Position numbers and translations under genes: made by a program
Origin: Sphingobium sp.
GTDB taxonomy: Bacteria > Pseudomonadota > Alphaproteobacteria > Sphingomonadales > Sphingomonadaceae
NCBI GenBank assembly: GCA_023266575.1
Contig: JAHFPV010000001.1
Location: 1-64,000 of the forward strand
DNA: 64,000 nucleotides
Reading direction: 5' to 3'
Part shown: in pieces, positions 36,636 through 45,119 of the stretch
How positions within the stretch are numbered: position 1 is the first letter of the stretch
Layout of the letters: each line of letters opens with the position of its first letter
The notes under the pieces: model-generated
The model's input: only the letters and a program-made list of their open reading frames with translations
Database searches by the model: none
Told to the model about the DNA's origin: nothing

Positions 36636-38026
36636 TCGTTTCGGACGTTTTTGCGGGCAAGACCTACGCGGTGCTGGGGCTGGCACGGTCTGGCCTGGCC
36701 ACCGTCGATTGCCTGTCGGCCAGCGGCGCGCGGGTCGTGGCATGGGACGGGCGTGAGGAAGCCCGGGCGGCGGTTGCGGGCAAGGCGGAACTGGGCGATC
36801 CGATGGAGATCGACCTGACAGGCTTTGACGGTATCGTCGTGTCGCCGGGCGTGCCGCTCAATCGTCACCCGATCACCATGCGCGCCAAGCTGGCGGGCGT
36901 GCCGATCATCGGCGACATCGAACTGTTCGCGCTGGCCCGTCCCACGCTGCCGCCGCACAAGGTGGTCGGCATCACCGGCACCAATGGTAAGTCGACCACC
37001 ACGGCGCTGATCCACCACATCATCGAGCAGGCTGGCTATCCCACTGTGATGGGCGGCAATATCGGCCTGCCGGTGCTGGGCCAGCCGCCGCTGGAGCCGA
37101 ACCTGCATGGCGTGGGCGTCTATGTGCTGGAACTGTCGAGCTATCAGATCGACCTGACGCATAGTTTGGACTGCGATGTGGCGGTGCTGCTGAATATTAC
37201 GCCGGATCATCTGGATCGCTATGATGGGTTTGAGGGGTATGTTGCGAGCAAGGCGCGGCTGTTTGCGATGCAGTCGGCGGACCATGTCGCGGTGATCGCG
37301 GCGGAGGATGAATCGAGCCGGGCTATCCTTCATTCCATCCGTCATTCCCGCGAAAGCGGGAACCCATCTCCCGATATCACGGGCCAAGGCGAGGCTGGGG
37401 AGATGAGTCCCCGCCTGAGCGGGGATGACGTGAAAGAGGTTGGGTCGAGTGACATTGATCCCGTCGCGCAACTCGGCTGGCCTGCCCTGCAAGGCCCGCA
37501 TAATGCGCAAAATGCTGCCGTCGCGATCGCTGTCGCACAAGCGTTGGGCATTGATGAGGCGACGATCGCCAATGCGCTGATTAGCTACGCAAGCCTCCCC
37601 CACAGGATGCAGGCGGTCGCGACCCGCAATGGCGTCCTCTACGTCAATGACAGCAAGGCGACCAATGCCGCCTCGACTGCGCCTGCGCTGGCCGCATGGC
37701 CAGCGATCGACGGCAAGCCCCGCATCCACTGGATATTGGGCGGGGTCGCCAAGTCGGACAATCTGGACGAGTGCGTGCCGCATTTCGGCAATGTCGCCCA
37801 TGCCTATACGATCGGTGAGGCGGGGCATATGTTCGCTGACCTGCTGCGCGGGTCTATGGCGGTGGACGATAGCGAGATGCTAAGCGCCGCCGTGCGCCGT
37901 GCGGCGCGCATCGCGCAGCCCGGTGACATCGTGCTGCTGTCGCCCGCCTGCGCCAGTTTCGACCAGTTTCGCGATTTCGAAGCGCGCGGCGATGCTTTTG
38001 TCGCGGCCGTCGCGGCGCTGGAATAG
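36632..38026 (+). CDS. murD: UDP-MurNAc-L-alanine:D-glutamate ligase, with an in-frame palindromic insertion
   Basis: MurD adds D-glutamate to UDP-MurNAc-L-Ala. The 464-aa protein has an N-terminal Rossmann domain ([10 protein letters not shown]), the ATP loop [12 protein letters not shown] and the conserved [10 protein letters not shown] and YVNDSKATN motifs. Residues about 237-267 ([10 protein letters not shown]... to ...RLSGDDV) are the translation of a palindromic repeat at 37340-37431. They sit between the central-domain strands and LQGPHN, in what is probably a surface loop. The frame is kept and all catalytic motifs are intact, so the enzyme is probably active. Confidence 0.94.
   Translation: MIVSDVFAGKTYAVLGLARSGLATVDCLSASGARVVAWDGREEARAAVAGKAELGDPMEIDLTGFDGIVVSPGVPLNRHPITMRAKLAGVPIIGDIELFALARPTLPPHKVVGITGTNGKSTTTALIHHIIEQAGYPTVMGGNIGLPVLGQPPLEPNLHGVGVYVLELSSYQIDLTHSLDCDVAVLLNITPDHLDRYDGFEGYVASKARLFAMQSADHVAVIAAEDESSRAILHSIRHSRESGNPSPDITGQGEAGEMSPRLSGDDVKEVGSSDIDPVAQLGWPALQGPHNAQNAAVAIAVAQALGIDEATIANALISYASLPHRMQAVATRNGVLYVNDSKATNAASTAPALAAWPAIDGKPRIHWILGGVAKSDNLDECVPHFGNVAHAYTIGEAGHMFADLLRGSMAVDDSEMLSAAVRRAARIAQPGDIVLLSPACASFDQFRDFEARGDAFVAAVAALE
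37340..37431. repeat. Palindromic repeat, family D, inside murD
   Basis: CGTCATTCCCGCGAAAGCGG + GAACCCATCTCCC pairs with GGGAGATGAGTCCCCGCCTG + AGCGGGGATGACG, arms of about 33 bases. It is read in frame within murD without a stop. The same class (GTCAT... ...ATGAC ends) occurs in a diverged form at 61039-61123. Confidence 0.9.
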
Positions 38027-38064
38027 GGTGATGGCGCGGGACCAGCAGGGAAGGGACGGGGCAC

Positions 38065-39267
38065 ATGTCTAGGGCAGGCGAACTGGTGAAGGGGTTTCGC
38101 ACCCGCACCGTGCCGCGCGAACGCACCGCGCTCGCCATCTGGTTCTGGGAGATTGACCGCGTCCTTCTGTCACTGATCGTCGCGCTGATGGCGATCGGGC
38201 TGGTCGCGGTCGCGGCAGCGTCGCCTGTGGCGGCGATCGATCGGTCGACCGCGCAGATCGCCGTCAATCCGCTCAATTATTTCTACCGCCAGCTCGTCTG
38301 GGTCGGCATCGGCCTGCCGATCATGCTGGTCATATCGATGCTGCCCCGGCCGCAGGCGCGGCGGCTGGCGACGTTTCTGTGTGTCTTTTTCTTCGTCATG
38401 CTGCTGTTCGTGCCGCTGCTGGGCAGCACGGTGAACGGGGCCAAGCGCTGGATCGACCTGCCCGGTTTCCGCTTCCAGCCGTCGGAGTTTCTGAAACCCG
38501 TCTATGTCGTGACTTTGGCCTGGCTGCTGTCGCTGCGCGGCAAGGATGCGACCCTGCCGGTCATTCCGCTGACCGGCGCATTGACGCTGCTGATCGCCGC
38601 GATCCTGATGCGCCAGCCCGATTTCGGCCAGACCGTCATTTTCCTAGCCTGCTGGGGATGCCTGTTGCTCTTGTCGGGGATGCCGATGCGCTGGATCGCG
38701 GCGCTGGGTGGCATGGGGCTAGCGGGCCTGGTCGCGGTCTATATGTTCTATGAAAATGGCCGTCAGCGGATTAACGATTTTCTGGGTATCGGCGTCGACC
38801 AGAGTGCCGGGCCGGACCAGACGGACCTTGCCTTCCGCACCATCACCCATGGCGGTTTTACCGGGGTGGGGCCGGGTGGCGGGCAGCACAAGTTCCGCCT
38901 GCCCGAAGCGCATACCGACTATATCTTCTCGGTCATCGGGGAAGAGTTCGGCCTGCTGGCCTGCATCGCCATCGCGCTTGTCTATCTGGCCATCGTCGTG
39001 CGGGTGCTGCTGCGCCTGCTGGATGAGGAGGATAGTTTCACCATTTTGGCGGCGGCGGGGCTGACGACGCAGTTCGGATTGCAGGCGATCATCAATATGG
39101 GCGTCAATGCGCAGATATTTCCGTCCAAGGGGATGACGCTGCCCTTTATCAGCTATGGCGGCTCCTCTATGCTGGCGCTTTGCATCGGCGTCGGCCTGTT
39201 GCTCGCCTTCACGCGACGCAACCCCTTCATGGGTCGGCATACGGTCGTCAAATGGAGTGGTCGATGA
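38065..39267 (+). CDS. ftsW: Septal peptidoglycan polymerase FtsW
   Basis: This 400-aa SEDS-family glycosyltransferase has about ten membrane helices. It polymerises lipid II at the septum together with FtsI. Marks include NGAKRWIDLPGFRFQPSE, TDYIFSVIGEEFG and the C-terminal LPFISYGGSSM. The ATG at 38065 is 38 bp after murD. The stop overlaps murG (ATGA). Confidence 0.96.
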   Translation: MSRAGELVKGFRTRTVPRERTALAIWFWEIDRVLLSLIVALMAIGLVAVAAASPVAAIDRSTAQIAVNPLNYFYRQLVWVGIGLPIMLVISMLPRPQARRLATFLCVFFFVMLLFVPLLGSTVNGAKRWIDLPGFRFQPSEFLKPVYVVTLAWLLSLRGKDATLPVIPLTGALTLLIAAILMRQPDFGQTVIFLACWGCLLLLSGMPMRWIAALGGMGLAGLVAVYMFYENGRQRINDFLGIGVDQSAGPDQTDLAFRTITHGGFTGVGPGGGQHKFRLPEAHTDYIFSVIGEEFGLLACIAIALVYLAIVVRVLLRLLDEEDSFTILAAAGLTTQFGLQAIINMGVNAQIFPSKGMTLPFISYGGSSMLALCIGVGLLLAFTRRNPFMGRHTVVKWSGR

Positions 39268-40430
39268 GCATTTCCCGTCACTTCGTCCTAGCCGCCGGCG
39301 GGACGGGTGGTCATATGATTCCGGCTCATGCCGTGGCCGAGGAGCTGATGGCGCGCGGCCATCATGTAGCCCTTGTCACCGATGAGCGGGGAGCGAAGAT
39401 CCCCGGCATCTTCGACAAGGCGCAGGTGCATGTGCTGCCCGCCGGGCGCATGACGCCCAATCCGAAAAGCTGGCCGGGAGCGCTGAAAGCCATATTGGCG
39501 GGCCGGGCGATGGCGCGGCGGCTCAATGAAACGTTCCGCCCGACCGCCGTGGTCGGCTTTGGCGGCTATCCGGCGATGCCTGCGCTGCTGGCGGCGCTGG
39601 CCGATGGCGTGCCGACTGCGGTGCATGAGCAGAATGCGGTGCTGGGCCGGGTCAACCGGCTGCTGGCCGGGCGGGTCGATGCGATTGCGACGGCCTATCC
39701 GGGGGTCGAGCGGTTGAAGGACAAATATACTGCCAAGGTCCACCTGATCGGCAATCCGGTGCGTGAGGAAGTCAAGCAGCTGCGCGAGGAGGATTTCCCC
39801 GTGCTGACCGACGAGAGCGTGTTCCGGGTGCTGGTGATCGGCGGCAGCCAGGGCGCGTCGATCTTGTCGAGCGTGGTCCCTGAAGGCCTGTCGATGCTGC
39901 CGGTCGCACTGCGCCGCCGCTTGCAGGTGACGCAGCAATGCCGGGCCGAGGATATTGAGCGGGTGCGCAAAGTCTATGCGGAGATGGAAATTCCCGCGGA
40001 CCTGGCCACCTATTTCAACGATGTGCCGGAGAAACTGGGCTGGTCGCATCTGGTGATTGCGCGGGCTGGGGCATCTACGCTGGCGGAACTGACCTGCGCC
40101 GGACGGCCTGCGATTCTTGTGCCATTGCCGAGCGCGATGGACGATCATCAGACCGCTAATGCCCGCGAAATGACCGAGGCGGGCGGCGCGCGCACGATAC
40201 CGCAGGCGCGCTTTACCGCAGTGGAACTGGCCAAGCAGATGCAGAAGATGGCGATGGAGCCGGGCGCGTTGCAGAATGCAGCGAAGCGCGCGCGCGGCTG
40301 CGGCCGCCCCAATGCGGCGCGGGATATGGCGGATTTGCTGGAAAGCATCGGCCATGCGCCGATCGTCAACGATCCGGTACGGGTCGGGCCGACGCCTACG
40401 ACGCTGAATCTGGCGGGGGTTCCGGCTTGA
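39264..40430 (+). CDS. murG: UDP-GlcNAc:lipid I N-acetylglucosaminyltransferase
   Basis: This 388-aa peripheral membrane GT-B enzyme makes lipid II. GGTGGH (12-17) forms the G-loop, HEQNAVLGRVNR and VIGGSQGA follow, and the donor-site ARAGASTLAEL...LVPLPSAMDDHQTANA is near 265-300. The ATG at 39264 overlaps the ftsW stop. A tail after about 370 extends beyond the usual end. A family B repeat separates it from murC. Confidence 0.96.
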   Translation: MSISRHFVLAAGGTGGHMIPAHAVAEELMARGHHVALVTDERGAKIPGIFDKAQVHVLPAGRMTPNPKSWPGALKAILAGRAMARRLNETFRPTAVVGFGGYPAMPALLAALADGVPTAVHEQNAVLGRVNRLLAGRVDAIATAYPGVERLKDKYTAKVHLIGNPVREEVKQLREEDFPVLTDESVFRVLVIGGSQGASILSSVVPEGLSMLPVALRRRLQVTQQCRAEDIERVRKVYAEMEIPADLATYFNDVPEKLGWSHLVIARAGASTLAELTCAGRPAILVPLPSAMDDHQTANAREMTEAGGARTIPQARFTAVELAKQMQKMAMEPGALQNAAKRARGCGRPNAARDMADLLESIGHAPIVNDPVRVGPTPTTLNLAGVPA

Positions 40431-40446
40431 GGCGGACTGCCCTTTC

Positions 40447-40547
40447 CCCGTTCGGGCTGAGCCTGTCGAAGCCTTCTGCTGAGCGAAGCGAAGCTGCTTC
40501 GCCTGCGGCTCTGCATGGCCCTTCGACTTCGCTCAGGGCGAACGGAA
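40447..40547. repeat. Palindromic repeat, family B, between murG and murC
   Basis: CCCGTTCGGGCTGAGCCTGT + CGAAGCC and the inverted GGCCCTTCGACTTCGCTCAG + GGCGAACGG bound a 45-base centre. The centre includes a smaller hairpin (GCGAAGCGAAGC / GCTTCGCCTGC). It ends 22 bp before the murC start. Confidence 0.85.
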
Positions 40548-40569
40548 ATTCTTATAAGGAAATATACTC

Positions 40570-41997
40570 ATGAAGGGTGTCGGCACGGACATCGGCACGA
40601 TCCATTTCATCGGCATTGGCGGCATCGGCATGTCGGGCATTGCCGAGGTGATGCACAATCTGGGCTATGATGTGCAGGGGTCGGACGTGGCCGAAGGCTA
40701 TGTGGTCGAGGGGCTGCGGGCCAAGGGCATCCGCGTGATGATCGGCCATAAGGCGGAAAATCTGGGGGATGCGGCGGTGGTGGTGACATCGACTGCGATC
40801 AAGCGTGGCAACCCGGAGGTTGAGCTGGCGCTGGAAACGCGCGTGCCGGTGATCCGTCGGGCGGAAATGTTGGCCGAGTTGATGCGTCTCAAATCCACCG
40901 TCGCGGTGGCGGGGACGCATGGCAAGACCACGACGACCTCCATGGTCGCGGCGTTACTGGACGCGGGCGGGGTGGACCCGACGGTCATCAACGGCGGCAT
41001 CATCAACAGCTATGGTTCCAACGCGCGGCTGGGCAATAGCGACTGGATGGTGGTGGAGGCCGACGAGAGCGACGGCAGCTTTTTGCGGCTCGACGGCACG
41101 ATCGCGGTCGTCACCAATATCGATCCTGAACATCTCGATCATTATGGCAGTTTCGACCGGGTGAAGGACGCCTTTGTCGAATTTGTCGGCAATGTGCCTT
41201 TCTATGGCGCGGCCTTGCTGTGCCTCGACCATCCCGAAGTGCAGGCGATTTTGCCGCGCGTGCAGGACCGGCGGATCGTGACCTATGGCTTTTCCGCGCA
41301 GGCGGATATTCGCGGCGACAATGTGGTGAGCTTCCCCGGCGGCAACCGCTTTGATGTGCAGATCCGTGAGCGGGACGGGTCCACGCGCAGGATCGAGGGG
41401 ATCGAAATGCCGATGCCCGGCCGTCACAATGTGCTGAACGCCATGGCGGCTATCGGCGTGGCGCTGCACATGGGGATTGACGACGCGACGATCCAGACCG
41501 GCTTTGCCAAATTTGGCGGGGTCAAGCGGCGCTTCACCAAGGTTGGCGAGATTGCGGTCGGTGACGGTTCGGCCACGGTTATCGATGATTATGGCCATCA
41601 CCCGGTCGAAATCAAAGCCGTGCTGGCGGCTGCTCGTGAGGGCGCGCAGGGACGGGTGATCGCCGTGGTCCAGCCGCACCGCTTCACCCGGCTGCGCGAC
41701 CTGATGGATGATTTTCAGCAGGCGTTTAATGACGCCGACATCGTCTATGCCGCGCCCGTCTATACCGCGGGTGAACAGCCGATCGAGGGCGTGGACAGCG
41801 CGGCTCTGGTCGCGGGATTGAAGCGGCGCGGGCATCGCCATGCATCGACCATTGCCGACGCCGATGCGCTGGCGAGCGCGCTGGCGGCGGACATTCAGGC
41901 GGACGATATGCTCATCTGCCTGGGGGCGGGCGACATCACCAAATGGGCGGCGGGGCTGGCGGCTGCTGTCTCTGCCAAAGCGAAGGAAGCAGTCTGA
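40570..41997 (+). CDS. murC: UDP-MurNAc:L-alanine ligase
   Basis: This 475-aa Mur ligase adds the first residue, L-alanine. [16 protein letters not shown] opens it, the ATP loop is [13 protein letters not shown] (about 115-127), EADESDGSF follows, and the C-terminal domain carries [12 protein letters not shown] and [25 protein letters not shown] precedes the ATG, a plain ribosome binding site outside the repeat. The stop shares one base with the next small ORF. Confidence 0.96.
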   Translation: MKGVGTDIGTIHFIGIGGIGMSGIAEVMHNLGYDVQGSDVAEGYVVEGLRAKGIRVMIGHKAENLGDAAVVVTSTAIKRGNPEVELALETRVPVIRRAEMLAELMRLKSTVAVAGTHGKTTTTSMVAALLDAGGVDPTVINGGIINSYGSNARLGNSDWMVVEADESDGSFLRLDGTIAVVTNIDPEHLDHYGSFDRVKDAFVEFVGNVPFYGAALLCLDHPEVQAILPRVQDRRIVTYGFSAQADIRGDNVVSFPGGNRFDVQIRERDGSTRRIEGIEMPMPGRHNVLNAMAAIGVALHMGIDDATIQTGFAKFGGVKRRFTKVGEIAVGDGSATVIDDYGHHPVEIKAVLAAAREGAQGRVIAVVQPHRFTRLRDLMDDFQQAFNDADIVYAAPVYTAGEQPIEGVDSAALVAGLKRRGHRHASTIADADALASALAADIQADDMLICLGAGDITKWAAGLAAAVSAKAKEAV

Positions 41998-42194
41998 TGT
42001 TCGAGCTGTTCGCCGTAGGACTGGAAATGCAGAAGCGCATGATCGACGTCCAGATGCAGGGCGTGGAGGCTGCGCGCGACATGGTGCAGGCGGCGCAGCA
42101 AAATGCCAAGGCCGGGATGGCCGCCAATCAGGCGGGCGAGGCGGGGCTGAAGGCGATGAAAAGCTGGATGAATTTGTGGGGCGTGCGCGGTTGA
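41997..42194 (+). CDS. Small helical protein of unknown function between murC and murB
   Basis: This 65-aa ORF begins [20 protein letters not shown] and continues with Ala/Gln-rich amphipathic helices rich in Met. It has no signal peptide or membrane helix. It overlaps murC by one base (TGATG) and the murB TTG start by four, so translation coupling through it may be how ribosomes reach murB. No family is recognised. It vaguely resembles phasin-like or other coiled small proteins, which is not enough for a call. Confidence 0.6.
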   Translation: MFELFAVGLEMQKRMIDVQMQGVEAARDMVQAAQQNAKAGMAANQAGEAGLKAMKSWMNLWGVRG

Positions 42195-43090
42195 GCGACA
42201 GCATTGCCCTTCCGCCGGTGCGCGGCAGTTTGAAGGCGGATGCGCCGCTGGCTCCGCTCGTCTGGTTCAAGGCGGGCGGCGCGGCGCAATGGCTGTTCGA
42301 GCCGAAGGATGCCGACGATCTGTCGGATTTTCTGGCCATGCTCGACCCGGCGGTGCCGGTCATGGCGCTGGGGCTGGGGTCCAACCTGATCGTGCGCGAT
42401 GGTGGGGTGCCGGGCGTGGTGGTGCGGCTGGGCAAGCCGTTCGCCAAGGTTGAGCGGTTGGACGAGGTGACGCTGACCTGTGGCGGCGGGGCGTCGGGCA
42501 TTTTGGTGTCATCGACCGCGCGGGACGCGGGCATAGCGGGACTTGAGTTTCTGCGCTCGATCCCCGGCACGGTCGGCGGTTTCGTGCGGATGAATGGCGG
42601 CGCTTATGGCCGTGAGACGCGCGATATCCTGATCGAGTGCGAGGTGGTTCTGCGGTCGGGCGAGCAGGTGACTCTCTTGAACCGTGACCTGCGCTACACC
42701 TATCGCCATTCGAACCTGACGGACGGGGCGATCGTCGTCAGCGCGACCTTTCGCGGCGAACCGGGTGAACCGGCGGCGATCCAGGCGGAGATGGACCGCA
42801 TCGCCGCCGCGCGCGAGGAAAGCCAGCCGCTGCGCAGCAAGACCGGCGGATCGACCTTCAAGAACCCGGATGGGCACAAGGCGTGGCAGCTGGTGGATGA
42901 GGCGGGCTGTCGCGGGCTGCAACTGGGCGGCGCGCAGGTGAGTGAGAAGCACACCAATTTCCTGCTGAACACCGGCGAGGCGACCAGCAGCGACATCGAA
43001 GCGCTGGGCGAGGAAGTGCGGCGGCGGGTGAAAGACAAGAGCGGCGTGGAACTGGAATGGGAAATTCAGCGGGTGGGGTTGGTGAAGTGA
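42191..43090 (+). CDS. murB: UDP-N-acetylenolpyruvoylglucosamine reductase, TTG start
   Basis: This 299-aa flavoprotein reduces UDP-GlcNAc-enolpyruvate to UDP-MurNAc. The FAD region (GLGSNLIVRDGG), RSIPGTVGGFVRMNGGAYG and the C-terminal GGSTFKNPDG...AWQLVDEAGCRG identify it. No ATG or GTG fits the N-terminus. The TTG at 42191 overlaps the preceding stop (TTGA) and gives MSDSIALPPVRGSL, matching relatives. A GTG at 42218 is the alternative. A family E repeat follows. Confidence 0.93.
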   Translation: MSDSIALPPVRGSLKADAPLAPLVWFKAGGAAQWLFEPKDADDLSDFLAMLDPAVPVMALGLGSNLIVRDGGVPGVVVRLGKPFAKVERLDEVTLTCGGGASGILVSSTARDAGIAGLEFLRSIPGTVGGFVRMNGGAYGRETRDILIECEVVLRSGEQVTLLNRDLRYTYRHSNLTDGAIVVSATFRGEPGEPAAIQAEMDRIAAAREESQPLRSKTGGSTFKNPDGHKAWQLVDEAGCRGLQLGGAQVSEKHTNFLLNTGEATSSDIEALGEEVRRRVKDKSGVELEWEIQRVGLVK

Positions 43091-43103
43091 GTGGCGGAAT
43101 GAA

Positions 43104-43222
43104 GTTCCTCCCCGGCACGGGGAGGTGGCTGCGCGCAGCGCAGACGGAGGGGGCGTGCCATGCCTCACTCCCCCTCCACCACGCCCTTCGGGCGCGGTCC
43201 CCCTCCCCGTGCCGGGGAGGAA
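43104..43222. repeat. Palindromic repeat, family E, between murB and ddl
   Basis: GTTCCTCCCCGGCACGGGGA + GG at the left and CCTCCCCGTGCCGGGGAGGA + AC at the right form inverted arms about 75 bases apart. Smaller CCCCCTCC/GGAGGGGG arms lie inside. Its right arm GGGGAGGAAC sits 5 bases before the ddl ATG and supplies its ribosome binding site. Confidence 0.87.
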
Positions 43223-43226
43223 CGGC

Positions 43227-44177
43227 ATGACCCGTGGCCCCTGGCATGTCGCTGTCCTGATGGGCGGTTGGTCGGCGGAGCGGCCCGTTTCCCTCATGAG
43301 CGGCGAAGGCGTGGCCAAGGCGCTGGAATCGCGCGGGCATCGGGTCACGCGGATCGATATGGACCGTGATGTCGCGGCGCGGCTGGCTGAGGCCAAGGCC
43401 GACGTGGTGTTCAACGCGCTGCATGGCGTGCCGGGCGAGGATGGCACGGTGCAGGGGATGATGGACCTGATGGGGCTGACCTACACCCATAGCGGCCTCG
43501 CCACCTCGGTCATCGCGATCGACAAGCAGCTGACCAAGCAGGCGCTGGTGCCGCATGGCATCCCGATGCCCGGCGGGCATATCGTGCAAAGTGAGAGCCT
43601 GTTTGCGGGCGATCCGCTGCCGCGCCCCTATGTGTTGAAGCCCGTCAATGAGGGCAGCTCGGTCGGCGTGGCGATCGTCACCGCCGAGGGCAATTATGGC
43701 AATCCGATCGGCCGCGACAGTGTGGGGCCGTGGCAGGATTTCCCCGAATTGCTGGCCGAACCCTATATTCGTGGGCGCGAACTGACCACCGCCGTGCTGG
43801 GCGATGAGGCTTTGCTGGTCACCGAATTGCGGCCCAAGAGCGGCTTTTATGATTTCGACGCCAAATATACCGATGGCATGACCGAACATGTTTGCCCTGC
43901 CGAGGTCCCTGACGACATCACGGAGGCGTGCAAGGCGCTGGCGCTGCGGTCGCATCAGTTGCTGGGGTGCAAGGGGGCGTCTCGATCCGATTTCCGCTGG
44001 GATGATGAACAGGGCGTCGAAGGGCTGTTCCTGCTGGAGGTCAATACCCAGCCGGGGATGACCCCCTTGAGCCTGGTTCCCGAACAGGCCGCGAAGCTGG
44101 GCATTGACTATGCCACGCTGGTGGAGACTATTGTCGAGGAGGCGCTGCACCGCGCCGGGGGTGAGAAACATGGCTGA
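43227..44177 (+). CDS. ddl: D-alanine:D-alanine ligase
   Basis: This 316-aa ATP-grasp enzyme makes D-Ala-D-Ala for MurF. VLMGGWSAERPVSL, HGVPGEDGTVQG, the KPVNEGSSVGV ATP loop and the metal-binding LEVNTQPGMTPLSL are present. The ATG at 43227 (MTRGPWHVAVLMGG) is right; the longer frame back to 43125 only translates the repeat. The stop overlaps ftsQ by 8 bases. Confidence 0.96.
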   Translation: MTRGPWHVAVLMGGWSAERPVSLMSGEGVAKALESRGHRVTRIDMDRDVAARLAEAKADVVFNALHGVPGEDGTVQGMMDLMGLTYTHSGLATSVIAIDKQLTKQALVPHGIPMPGGHIVQSESLFAGDPLPRPYVLKPVNEGSSVGVAIVTAEGNYGNPIGRDSVGPWQDFPELLAEPYIRGRELTTAVLGDEALLVTELRPKSGFYDFDAKYTDGMTEHVCPAEVPDDITEACKALALRSHQLLGCKGASRSDFRWDDEQGVEGLFLLEVNTQPGMTPLSLVPEQAAKLGIDYATLVETIVEEALHRAGGEKHG

Positions 44178-45114
44178 GGCACGGATCCGGCGCGGCGGCA
44201 CTGCGCGGCTGAGCAGCGCGAAGGGTAGGGCGACGAAGGGCGGTCGCGGGCGCACGCTCAAGCGCCAGTCGACGCTCGACCGGCTGATCGAAGCACTGCC
44301 GGTTAGCGAAGCGACGCTGCAACGTCTGGCCAGCTGGACGATCGTGGGGATTTTCGGGGCGATCCTGATCGGCTTTGCGATCTTCTTTGGCCTGCCCGCC
44401 ATGGCGCAGCAACAAGCTGCCCTGATCGCCGCGCGCGCGGGTTTCGAGGTCGACAAGGTCGAGGTGCGCGGCGTCGAGCGGATGGACGAGCTGCCGGTCT
44501 ATAACATTGCGCTGGGGCAGGTGGATCGTTCGATGCTCTCGCTCGATCTGCCCAAGGTCCGCGCGGATATGCTGAAACTGGGCTGGGTCAAGGATGCGCG
44601 CATTTCCCGCCGTCTGCCCGATACGCTGGTGGTCGATATCGTCGAGCGTGATCCGGTCGCGGTGTGGCAGCATGGCGGGCAATTGCATCTGATCGACGTG
44701 GCGGGGGTGGTGCTGCAACCGGTGTCGGCCAGCGCGATGCCGGACCTGCCGCTGGTCGTCGGTCCCAATGCTAATCGCCAGACTGCGGGGCTGAACCGGC
44801 TGATGGAAAATGCGCCTGCGTTAAAGCCCATGCTGGCGGGCGCGACCTGGGTCGGCAACCGCCGCTGGGATCTGCGCTTCCAGTCGGGCGAGACGCTGTC
44901 GCTGCCCGAAGGGGACAAGATTTCTGCCGCCGCTCTGGTCAATTTCGCACGGATGGACGGCGTCAACCGGCTGCTGGGCCGGGGGATCGTGAAGTTCGAC
45001 ATGCGCGATCCCGACCGCTTTGTCCTGCGCCTGCCGCAGGGCAGGGTCGAGGAGAAGCCGGTGGATGCGGCCGACACGGCGGCCAGCACCGTTGCGCTGG
45101 GCGAGGAAGGCTAA
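44170..45114 (+). CDS. ftsQ: Cell division protein FtsQ
   Basis: This 314-aa bitopic protein has a basic cytoplasmic N-terminus (1-55) and one membrane helix (about 57-80). A periplasmic POTRA domain (FEVDKVEVRGVERMDELPV, about 93-160) and the FtsQ beta domain follow. It is the FtsL/FtsB-binding scaffold of the divisome. The ATG at 44170 lies 8 bases inside ddl. ftsA follows after 5 bp. Confidence 0.93.
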   Translation: MAEARIRRGGTARLSSAKGRATKGGRGRTLKRQSTLDRLIEALPVSEATLQRLASWTIVGIFGAILIGFAIFFGLPAMAQQQAALIAARAGFEVDKVEVRGVERMDELPVYNIALGQVDRSMLSLDLPKVRADMLKLGWVKDARISRRLPDTLVVDIVERDPVAVWQHGGQLHLIDVAGVVLQPVSASAMPDLPLVVGPNANRQTAGLNRLMENAPALKPMLAGATWVGNRRWDLRFQSGETLSLPEGDKISAAALVNFARMDGVNRLLGRGIVKFDMRDPDRFVLRLPQGRVEEKPVDAADTAASTVALGEEG

Positions 45115-45119
45115 GCCCC

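Noticed and set aside
43125-43226. Earlier start for ddl giving a 350-aa protein
   Set aside because: The extra residues are only the translation of the family E repeat; the canonical Ddl N-terminus starts at 43227 with a good ribosome binding site.
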